Assembly: GCF_001468395.1 (NCBI RefSeq)
Contig: NZ_LNSG01000007.1
Coordinates: 178,257 to 242,256 of the forward strand
Reading direction: 5' to 3'
DNA length: 64,000 bases
Source: Sphingopyxis sp. H073
Lineage (GTDB): Bacteria > Pseudomonadota > Alphaproteobacteria > Sphingomonadales > Sphingomonadaceae
Under the pieces are notes generated by a model that was given only the letters and a program-made list of their open reading frames with translations, did no database searches and was not told the origin of the DNA. Positions 16,987 through 26,000 of this stretch are shown here, piece by piece. Each line of letters opens with the position of its first letter. Within the stretch, counting starts at the first letter, position 1. A program made the position numbers and the translations under genes.

Positions 16987-17931
16987 TCAGTAGCCCAGCG
17001 CCAGGTCGACGCGCGGTTCGACGGCCTCGCCCAGGTTCCAGCGATCGAGATTCTCGAGGAAGCGCTGCGCCGAGCGCAGGAACATCTTGTCCTGCGCGCG
17101 GCCCGACAGGTGCATGGTGATATGGGCGTTGTCGAGGCTCCACAGCGGGTCGCTGTCGGGCAGGGGTTCGGGCGTGGTGACGTCGAGGAAGGCGGCGGCG
17201 ATCTGCTGCGTGTCGAGCGCCGCGACCAGTGCGTCCTGATCGATCACACTGCCGCGGGCGATGTTGATCAGCGTCGCGGAGGGCTTCATCGCCGCGAGTT
17301 CGGCGCTGCCGATCATGCCATCGGTCTCCGGCGTGGCGGGGACGGCGAGGATGACCCAATCGAAATCGCCGAGCCGCGCGCGCCACTGGTCCGGGCCAAG
17401 GGTGTTCGGCCCCGGCGAACGGCGCACCACGGTCACGTCGACGGCAAAAGCCTTCAAGCGCTCCTCGACCAGTTTGCCGATCGCGCCATAGCCAAGCAGC
17501 AGCGCTTTCGACCCGAACAGTTCGACCTTGCCGGGCGAGTCCATCAGCCATTCGCGCCGGTCCTGCGCGCGGACGACCTCGCGATACCCCTTGGCGACCG
17601 TCAGCATCCCCATCACGACATATTCGGCGATGGTGATGGCGTTGATCCCGGCGCCGTTGGTGACCACGGTGCCGCGTTCGCGAAGCAAGTCGAGCGGCAT
17701 CCCGTCGACCCCGGCATAGATCGAGTTCAGCCATTTGAGGTTGGTTGCGGCGGTGATGACCGCGGCCATGTCCTTCTTGTCGTACATGTCGAACCAGCCG
17801 ATCTCGGCCTCGGGCGCGAGGCCCATCGCTTCCTCCTTGCTCGCGAAAAAGCGCGGCTGGACCCAGTCGGGCAGGCGGTTTTCGACGAGCGGGCGGATCA
17901 GGCCGGACAGGACGGTGACGGTTTTGGTCAT
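16987..17931 (-). CDS. D-isomer-specific 2-hydroxyacid dehydrogenase
   Basis: 314 residues from the ATG at 17931, which overlaps the upstream DUF559 stop (ATGA). The Rossmann motif GYGAIGKLVEERL lies at about 148-160. The catalytic Arg is in NIARGSVID, the acidic residue probably in DVTTPEPLPDSD, and the His in ITMHLSG. This is an NAD(H)-dependent reductase of 2-oxo acids; the substrate (glyoxylate, hydroxypyruvate, D-lactate and others) cannot be assigned. Its start lies just outside one end of a repeat element, so the promoter and leader have probably been reshaped by that insertion. Confidence 0.85.
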   Translation of the reverse strand: MTKTVTVLSGLIRPLVENRLPDWVQPRFFASKEEAMGLAPEAEIGWFDMYDKKDMAAVITAATNLKWLNSIYAGVDGMPLDLLRERGTVVTNGAGINAITIAEYVVMGMLTVAKGYREVVRAQDRREWLMDSPGKVELFGSKALLLGYGAIGKLVEERLKAFAVDVTVVRRSPGPNTLGPDQWRARLGDFDWVILAVPATPETDGMIGSAELAAMKPSATLINIARGSVIDQDALVAALDTQQIAAAFLDVTTPEPLPDSDPLWSLDNAHITMHLSGRAQDKMFLRSAQRFLENLDRWNLGEAVEPRVDLALGY

Positions 17932-18374
17932 AAACGATCCTTCTGATCCTCCCCATCGACTTGCGATGGGGAGGTGGCATCGCGAAGCGATGACGGAGGG
18001 GCTTTGCCGAATGCCTTCAGACGGCTTTCGACGATGTCGACGACAGATTGAGCGACTGTTTCGGCGCTGTCCAGCACGTCGCGCGCGCTGATGCGGAGCG
18101 TGTCGATGCGATTGGCACAAAGCCATGCGTCGCGTTGTTCGTCGTGCAAGGGATTGTCGCCCATATCGTGCGCAATGCCATCAATTTCGACCGCGAGATT
18201 GGCGCGGGCGCAAAAGAAGTCGAGGATGTAGGGGCCGGCGGGATGTTGCTTGCGGAATTTATGGCCGCTCGGCGAGACGCGGAGGAGCTGCCAAAGCATT
18301 GCTTCCGGGAGTGTTAGAGTATGCCGCAAGCGTCTGGCGCGGCGCACCGATCTTGCCGGTTTATCAGGACGCAT
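17928..18374 (-). CDS. DUF559 endonuclease-fold protein carried inside a palindromic element
   Basis: 148 residues from the ATG at 18374. It is a DUF559 protein with a Vsr/restriction-like nuclease fold: RKQHPAGPYILDFFC and NLAVEIDGIAHD hold the acidic residues expected at the active site, and DTLRISARDVL completes the core. The gene lies between the two arms of element B. About 18 codons near its C-terminus (PSSLRDATSPSQVDGED) are read from the left arm, and the last few plus the stop lie just outside. Function is unproven; I infer a nuclease associated with spread or excision of the element. Confidence 0.82.
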   Translation of the reverse strand: MRPDKPARSVRRARRLRHTLTLPEAMLWQLLRVSPSGHKFRKQHPAGPYILDFFCARANLAVEIDGIAHDMGDNPLHDEQRDAWLCANRIDTLRISARDVLDSAETVAQSVVDIVESRLKAFGKAPPSSLRDATSPSQVDGEDQKDRL

Positions 18375-18440
18375 CGTTATTGCCCCTCCACCACCCGCTT
18401 CGCGGGCGGTCCCCCTCCCCATCGCAAGTCGATGGGGAGG
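17948..18440. mobile_element. Palindromic element with DUF559 cargo (element B)
   Basis: 493 bp bounded by an exact 27-bp inverted repeat (17948-17974 and 18414-18440). Each end starts or finishes CCTCCCCATCG/CGATGGGGAGG and is itself an imperfect palindrome. Inner arms TGACGGAGGGG and CCCCTCCACCAC match elements A (5228-5359) and D (40429-40568), but here they are separated by about 380 bp containing most of the DUF559 gene instead of about 22 bp. An 11-bp direct repeat, AACGATCCTTC, flanks the whole element (17933-17943 and 18451-18461), offset by 4 and 10 bp from the ends. I infer a transposable or REP-like unit. Confidence 0.75.
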
Positions 18441-18455
18441 ATTGGCTATTAACGA

Positions 18456-18508
18456 TCCTTCCTAACAACTTGCAATGTGTGGCAGCGGCGAAGCGCTGAC
18501 GGAGGGGC
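18456..18508. repeat. Degenerate single arm of the same palindromic element
   Basis: Just before the cysS stop, GATCCTTCCTAACAACTTGC continues into GGCAGCGGCGAAGCGCTGAC and GGAGGGG. This matches the left arm of elements A, B and D with decay in the outer palindrome. It shows that more than one insertion occurred at this spot, and offers another way to explain the AACGATCCTTC direct repeat. Confidence 0.6.
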
Positions 18509-18511
18509 GGG

Positions 18512-19999
18512 CTACGCCTCCAGCCGCCAGTCCCAGCCGAGCGGGTCGCCGTCCATCACCTCGACGCCCGCCGCGATGAGTTCGTCGCGGAGCTTGTCGG
18601 ACGTTGCGAAGTCCTTGGCGGCGCGCGCCTCTTTGCGGCGGGTGAGGATGGTTTCGATTTCGCCTTCGGTGATTGTCGCGGTCTTTGGCCGGACGCGGAG
18701 ATCGGCGCGCGACAGCGACAGAAGCTGAAGGCCGAGCACCGCGTCCATCACCGCGATCGCACTGCGCTTCTGCGCCGCGTCGACTTTTTTCATCGCGACG
18801 GCCTCTTCGAGCAGGGTGAGCGCGACCGCCGTGTTGAGGTCTTCGGACATTGCCGCGTCGAACTTTGCCAGCAGGTCGACGAGGCGCTTGTCGGTAACCT
18901 CCGCCACTTCGACATCGCGCAGCGGGGCCGCCGCCATCACCAGCCGCTTCAGCCGCGTCAATGCAGCGCCAAGGCCTTCCCAGGAAAACTCCAGTTCGCT
19001 GCGGTAATGCGCCTGCAGGCACATCAGGCGGTAGGCGAGGGGGTGATAGCCCTTGTCGACGAGCAACTGCACGCGCAGGAACTCGCCGCTCGACTTCGAC
19101 ATCTTGCCCGATCGTTCGACGAGGAAATTATTGTGCAGCCACATCCGCGCGCCGCTGTCGGTCGTGCAGCTATGCGCCTGGTTCTGCGCGATCTCGTTCG
19201 GGTGATGGATCTCGCGGTGGTCGATGCCGCCGGTGTGGATGTCGAATGGAAAGCCGAGCAGCGCCTCCGACATCACCGAACATTCGAGGTGCCAGCCGGG
19301 AGCGCCGCGCCCCCAGGGCGAATCCCATTCCATCTGGCGCGTCTCGCCCGCCGGGGTCTTGCGCCAGATCGCGAAGTCGGCCGCATGGCGCTTACCCTCA
19401 ACCTCGCTGATCCGCATGTGCGCGGACTCATTGAACTCCAGCTGATCAAGTATATGTCTGCCTGCGAGGTGTCCGTAGTCAGCTACAGTCGACGTATCGA
19501 AATACAGGCCTTCAGCGATTTCGTAGCAATGCCTGTCGGCGATCGCCTTGGCGAACTCGATCATCTGCGGGACATAGTCGGTCGCGATCGACCAGTGCGC
19601 GGGCTGGCGGATGCCGAGCGCCTTCACGTCGGCCCAATAGGCCTCGGTATAATGCTTCGCGATGTCCCAGATCGACTGCGCACGTTCGGCCGCGGCCTTT
19701 TCCAGCTTGTCCTCGCCCGCATCGGCGTCGTCGGTCAGGTGGCCGACGTCGGTGATGTTGATGACGTGGGTCAGCTTGTACCCCTTGTACGACAATGTCC
19801 GCCCCAGCGTGTCGGCGAAGACATAGGCGCGCATGTTGCCGATGTGCGGGTAATTATAGACGGTCGGGCCGCACGAATAGACGCGCGCCTCACCCGGGTG
19901 GACGGGCTGGAACTTTTCCAGTTGGCGCGTCAGACTGTTGAACAGCCGGAGAGGGGCGCCAGAAGGGGGGACAGGGGCGTCGATCATCACCGCGCCCAT
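18512..19999 (-). CDS. cysS: Cysteinyl-tRNA synthetase
   Basis: 495 residues. CysRS charges tRNA-Cys in the cytosol and is a class I synthetase with a zinc-dependent specificity pocket. The zinc-ligand Cys43 (SCGPTVYNYPHIGN), the HIGN signature (52-55), the later zinc residues around HLECSVM and HHPNEIAQ, and KMSKS (about 298-302) are all present. The N-terminus has two candidate ATGs, 19999 and 19987; the first is used here. The 3' end abuts a repeat arm, and 34 bp separate its start from the tpsA stop. Confidence 0.96.
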   Translation of the reverse strand: MGAVMIDAPVPPSGAPLRLFNSLTRQLEKFQPVHPGEARVYSCGPTVYNYPHIGNMRAYVFADTLGRTLSYKGYKLTHVINITDVGHLTDDADAGEDKLEKAAAERAQSIWDIAKHYTEAYWADVKALGIRQPAHWSIATDYVPQMIEFAKAIADRHCYEIAEGLYFDTSTVADYGHLAGRHILDQLEFNESAHMRISEVEGKRHAADFAIWRKTPAGETRQMEWDSPWGRGAPGWHLECSVMSEALLGFPFDIHTGGIDHREIHHPNEIAQNQAHSCTTDSGARMWLHNNFLVERSGKMSKSSGEFLRVQLLVDKGYHPLAYRLMCLQAHYRSELEFSWEGLGAALTRLKRLVMAAAPLRDVEVAEVTDKRLVDLLAKFDAAMSEDLNTAVALTLLEEAVAMKKVDAAQKRSAIAVMDAVLGLQLLSLSRADLRVRPKTATITEGEIETILTRRKEARAAKDFATSDKLRDELIAAGVEVMDGDPLGWDWRLEA

Positions 20000-20033
20000 G
20001 CCTTGCCCCGAGGCGGTCCGTCAACCGAAAGGC

Positions 20034-23000
20034 TTAAGGCTGCTGTGTGTCGGGCGCCGGCGTCCACAGATCGTCGTTGCCCGCGCCCGTCACCGGATCG
20101 TCGAGCAGCGGCTCGCCGGTGAGCGGGTCGAGGTCGCGCATCGTGATGAGCGCGGTCGGCAGGCTGGTGCCGTCGCCCTCATCCTCGCTGCCGTCGCCGA
20201 CTTCGTCCTCGATCACGTCCTGGACCGGGAAATTATTGTCGAAATCGATGCGGACGGTCGTGCAGGATGCGACGTTCGAGATGAAGCAGCCGTTCAGCGT
20301 CGATTCTGGATCGTAGCTGCCCGTCGCGGTATTCGCAGGAACGCCCGCGACCGTCAGGAACTGGAGCGTGTCGAGGCCGGTGACCTGTCCGCTCGCCCCG
20401 AGCTGCACGCCGTTGAGGACGATCCGCGACGAAGGCCCTTCGGTCAGGACGTCGAGCCCGCCCGCGCCGAAGGTCAGGCCGCGGCGCAGGCCGAAGTCGG
20501 TGCCCGTACCGCTGTTCTGGACATAGACGCCGCCGATGACGTTGAAACGGATGCCACGTGCAAAGAGTGCGCCTTCGTCGATCGTGACGCCGTCATTCTG
20601 GCCGAGACGGGTGTTGATCGCCGCCATCGAGCTTGCGTTGGCGACGTCGGCGATCGCGGCGGTCGTTGCGACGATGATATCCTCCGATGCCATGTTCAGC
20701 TGTCCGCCCGGCGCGTTGTTGGCGCCCAGCAACCGGACGGTGCCCTGGCCGAGGATGACTTCAAGCGCTTCGTCGGCGAACAGGTTGAGCGCGTTCGTAT
20801 CCGAAAGCCCGGTCAGTTGGACGTTGCCGATCACCCGCATCTTGCCCGGCGTGCGGATGGTCAGCGAGCCGCCCGCACCAAGATTGGACCCGGCGGCGCC
20901 GCCCGCGAGCGTGAAGCTGTCGACGATCACGTCGGGCGGCGCGCTGCTCCCGACCGATTGCTGGCTTACCGCCCCGACCTCGGGCGCGAAAATGACCATA
21001 TCGGAACCGAACAGGCGTGCCAGTTCCGCGGCGTCGATATGATAGCCATTGCGCGTGCCGGTGCCGCCGACGAAGGTTTGCCGCTGGTCGTCGGTGTTCA
21101 TGACCGACAGCGCTTCGGTCGTCCCGGCAGTGCCGACGCGCGCCGCGGTGTCGATCGTGATGTCGCTCGACCCCAGCGAAATGCTGCGGCCGGTTACGAT
21201 GCCGCTGATCAGCAGCGATCCGCGGGCGGTGGCGGTGAGGTCGTCGGTGACCGAGACGCTGTTCAGCGTGACGAACCCGCCGGTTGCCTCGATCGAAGCG
21301 CTGTCGGCGGTGAGCGCGTCGACGCCGACCCGTTCGCCGGTGCCGCGAAGGGTGGCGCGGCCCGCGATGCTGCCGTTCTGGACGAAGAGGTCGCCGCTGG
21401 AGACCAGCGATGCGTCGCCGACATCGGTGACCAGATTGGCGAAGATCATGTCGCCGCCACCCGCGACGTTGATCGTGTCGCCCTGCGCATCGATCTCTCC
21501 GGCCGAGAAAAGAGCGCCGATATCGATCGCGCCGCCGGTGGCGAGCAGCGTCGTCGTGCCGATGCTATCCAGCCGGCGGACCGAGAGGTCTTCGGCAGCC
21601 GAAATAACGGTATTTCCGCCGCTGGCCGTGCCGGCGAGGTCGACGAATGTTCCGGCGTCCAGATTGACGTCGCCCTGCGTGAACAGGCTGCCTCCCTCGA
21701 TCGCGTTCGCCGATGCAAGGCTGATCGTTCCATCGGCAACCAGGGTCGGTACCGGCGTCCCGCCCGGTTGGGTCAATTCGGCGATCCCGATGCTGTCGGC
21801 ATTGATCACGATGTCGCGGCCCGCATTGACCACGCCATCGGCGCTCGCCGCGCCGGCTGCGTCGATGAGCACGTCGTCGAAGGCATCGAGCCCGGTCACA
21901 CTGGTGTCGCCGCCCTGCGTGCGAATGTTGCTGCCGCCGGTCGTGACGCCGAGGCCGAGCGTCGTCGCACCGCTGAGGCCGATGGTTCCGCTTGCCAGCG
22001 CGATGATATCGTCACCCGCCGACAGGGTCGTCGCGTCGATATTGCTGCCCGACGACAGGACGATATCCGATCCGTCGGTCGCCGAGCTGCCTTCGCCCAC
22101 CGTGATCGTGAAGCCGCCGAAACCCGACGAGGCGGGGGGCGTGTAGTTCAGGAATGCGTTATCGGGTCCGGTCCCCGTCGTGCGGACGTTGACGGCATCG
22201 ATCGCGCCGAGCGCGCGGACGTTGACGTCGTCGCCCGCGCTGACGTCGTTCAGCGACGCCGTCGTACCCGCGACCACGAGGACGTCTTCGCCCGCGCTGG
22301 CGGCCCCGACGCTGGCCGATCCGCCGGCATTGATGCCGAGCATTCGCGCCGCCGCACCCCCGGTGAGCGTTACATTGCCCGCCGCGTCGATATAGACGTT
22401 GCCGTTGGTGCCGATCCCGTTCGGGTCGACATATGTCCCCGCCGCGCTCGCCGATACGGTGACGTCGCCATTTGCATTCAGAAGAACGTCGCCGCCCGCG
22501 GCGTAATTGCCGGTAAGGTTGCCGTCGGCGAAGACCGAGACGGTGCCGTCGACATCGGCCTGGTTCACCGCCACATTGCCGCCGGTCCCGAAGGCGAAGA
22601 AGGAACCGGTGCCGGTGACGTTGCCGCCGAGCGCGATGCTGTTGCCGAACAGCGTGATCGTGCCGCCTGCGTCGATCGATCCGCCGCGAATACCCTCGGC
22701 GCCCGCCACGGTGCCGTTCGCGGTGAGGTCGACCGTCTGGCCCGCGTCGATGTTGGTAAAGACGATCGACTCGCCCGTTGCCGAGACGAATCCGCCGGCG
22801 CTCGAATTGCCGAGGTCGACCGCGCCTGGCGAGGTGATCGAAATGTCGCCGCCGGTGATGATCGAATTGAGCCCGGTGCGGAAACTGCCTGCGCTCGCGG
22901 TGAAGTCATCGTCGGCTTCGGCATGCTCGACGCTGGTCGCGCCGGTGCTGGACATGACGACCGTGCCGCCTTCGACATGGTCGACGTCGATGCGCCCGGT

Positions 23001-26000
23001 CGTCCCCAGCGCCGTCAGCGTGACGACGCCGCTTCCAGCCAGCAGCGAACCGGTTGCGCCGCGGATCGTGGTGCCCGCCGTGATCGACAGATCGCCGCCC
23101 GCGAACAGCGTCCGTTCCTCGGACGCACCGCGCATGTCGTGAAGTATATCGACCTGGTCTGCGGCGTTGATCTGGAACAGGTCGCCGGCGCGCACCTGTC
23201 CGCCGCCTTGCGCATAGGCGCCGAACGACCCGCCGGTCTGCACGGTCAGGTCGTCTGCTACCTCGATCGACCCGCCGTTCGCCGCGAAGAAGACGCCATA
23301 GGCCGACAGATCGGTGTCGTTGTTGGTCGGCTGTGCGAAGCCAGCCGCATTCGCATCGAGGCTGGCGAGCGAGATGCTGCTCGAACTGCGCAGCTCGATC
23401 CGACCCGCGATGAAGCCGTTCGCCGCGATAGTGGTGTCGCCGAGCGAAATCTGGCCCGCGCCCGCCTCGGTCGTTTCCGACCGGAAGACGACGCGGCCGC
23501 CGAGATCGACGAAGCTGGTGCAGCACGACCCGGTACCGCCCGAGCCGACCCCGCCGTCGCCGCCATTGCCCGAGATGCCGGAGACCGAGATGTCCACCGG
23601 CGCGCCATCCGATGTGATCGTTCCGCCGCGCGCGAGCAGCGCCACGGTGCCGCCGGTGCCGGCTCCGCCGAACCCGCCATTGCCGCCGGTCAGGCCGAGG
23701 AAGGTGTCGTCTGCCGTGAACAGCATCCCGTCGGGGCCGGGCTGCCGGATCGTGTTCGGATTGTCGGCGCCGCGGCCGCCGTCGCCGCCGTTGCCGACGC
23801 TGCTCAGCGTCCCGCCGCCGGTGCCTCCGATACCGAGGCCGACCGTGCCGCCATCGGTCGCGACGATGCTGATCTCGCCGCCGATACCTTCGCCTCCGTC
23901 GCCGCCCCTGCCGGCGACCTCGGGGGTCGAGAAGAAGTCGGTGAAGGCCGATCCGCCGGTGCCGCCGGTCGCGACGGAGACGAAATTGGACTGCGAGACG
24001 ATGACATTGCCGTTCGGTCCCCGCGCCTCGACCGCCGTGGTGCCACCGCGCGCCGATCCGCCGTTCCCCCCCGCGCCGTCGTAGCCGATACCGCCGTTGC
24101 CGCCGGTCGCCGAGCCGTCGAGCGCGATCGACAGTTCGCCCGCATCGAAATCGTCGACCAGCACCTGCGCGACGCCGCCCGACGCATTGCCGCCGCCGCC
24201 GCCGCCGGTGCCCGATCCGCCGACACCCCCCGACGCCGTCGAATAGGTGGTGATGCTTTCGCTGATGTTGACCAGCGTCGGACCGAGGCCGATCGTCGCG
24301 AAACCGCCGAAGGCATCGCCGCCGCGGCCGCCGGTGCCGACGCTTGTCGAGGGGCCGGAGCTGCTCGACAGGAAGGCGCTGCCCCCCGCGCCCCCGAAAC
24401 CGCTGGCGTCGACGGTCACGGCATCGCTGACGAGCTCGCCGCCGTTCAGGCTGATCGTCGCGTTGCCGCCGCTGCCGAAGCCGGCGTTTCCGCCGTTGCC
24501 CGGCACGCTGCCGACGGTGCGATAATCGCCGCCGTCGCCGCCCCTGCCGCTTGCATAGGCGGCAAGGACGGTGGTGTTGACGACTGCGGTATCGGCGATC
24601 GAGATGCCGGCTCCACCGCCCTGGCCGTTGCCGCCATCACCCGCCGCCGTCGGATTCAGGAAGTCGAAATCGTCGCCGTCGAAACCGCGTCCGCCTTGGC
24701 CCGATGCCGACAGGCTGACGTCGGATGCGGTGAAGGTGCCGCCGGTGATCTCCAATGACGTGTTGCCGCCGATCCCGTCGCCCGACACGCCGCCGCCCGC
24801 CGGTCCGGCGAAGTCGCCGCCAATGCCGTCGGCGTTCAGGGTCACGTCGCCGAGCGACGTATCGCCGCCGATCTGCGTGAAGGTGACAGCGCCGCCCCGG
24901 CCGGTGCTGTTGCTGCCGCTTGCGCCGCCATAACCGTTTGCGGTGAGGAAGAGGCTGCCGCCGGTCAGGCTGCCGCCGCTCACTTGGACGTCGATCGTGC
25001 CGCCCTGGCCGTCGCCCGACGTGTCGCGCGGCAGGCCGGGTGCGGCTTCGACGTCGACAAAGGTTCGGCCGTCGGCGTCCGCGTTGAGGCCGCCGCCGAG
25101 GTCGATGCCATGCGCTGGATCGAAGCCGGTACCGATCTGGATGAGCCCGCCGATCCCGACCACGCCGGTGGCGTTGGGGTCGGTCGCGCCGCCCGAAACC
25201 CCGCTGGCGGAGAAAACGGGGTTCGAAAACTGCATGTCGGCTTCGTTGGCGAAGATCGTGATGCTGCCGCCCGTCGCCGAGCTGCCCGCCGTACTGACGC
25301 CCGTCTGCGCGCTGACGTTGAGCTGGTCGACGCCGTCGTTCGTCGCCCTGATGAGCCCGCCGTTGAGTGCGGTCATCGTGATGAAACCGCCCTGCGCCGG
25401 CCCGTTCGTCCCGCTGACATTGACCACCGACGCACTGGCGTCGAGGCTGTAGTTGCTGGCGGAGATGGTGCCGCTGAGATCGGCGAGAAGATCGACCGTA
25501 CCACCCGTCCCGCTGCCGGCAACAACCGGGATGGCGCTGCTCTGGCTGCCGCCGAACGCCGTGACGTCGATGGTGTCGCCGACGGAAATCGTGCTGCTCT
25601 CGATCGCCGACAGGCTGGCGCCGCCCCCGGTCCCGCTGCCGACATTCTCGCTGGACACGGCGCGCCCGCTGACGTCGATCGAAAGCCCCGTACTGATCGC
25701 GAGGGTCGAGACATTGCTCGTCCGGAGCAAGGCGGTCCCGCCCTGGGCGTCGCCGGAGCGCGCGGTGTTGCCCCCGCTGCTGGCGCTCGACGCGCCGCCG
25801 CTGTTGGCGCTGGCGTCGATGGTAAGCTGGCTCAGCGCGACCGTGCCGCTGCCGTTGGCTTCGACCAGTATGCCGCCCCCGACGGCGTTGCCGCCGGCCG
25901 CACCGTCGCCATTGGCGCCGCCGCCGGTCCCCGACGCATTGACCGAAACCGCGCCGGCGCTGACCGAGGAGCCCGTATCGGTCCCGAAGCTGAGCAGCGC

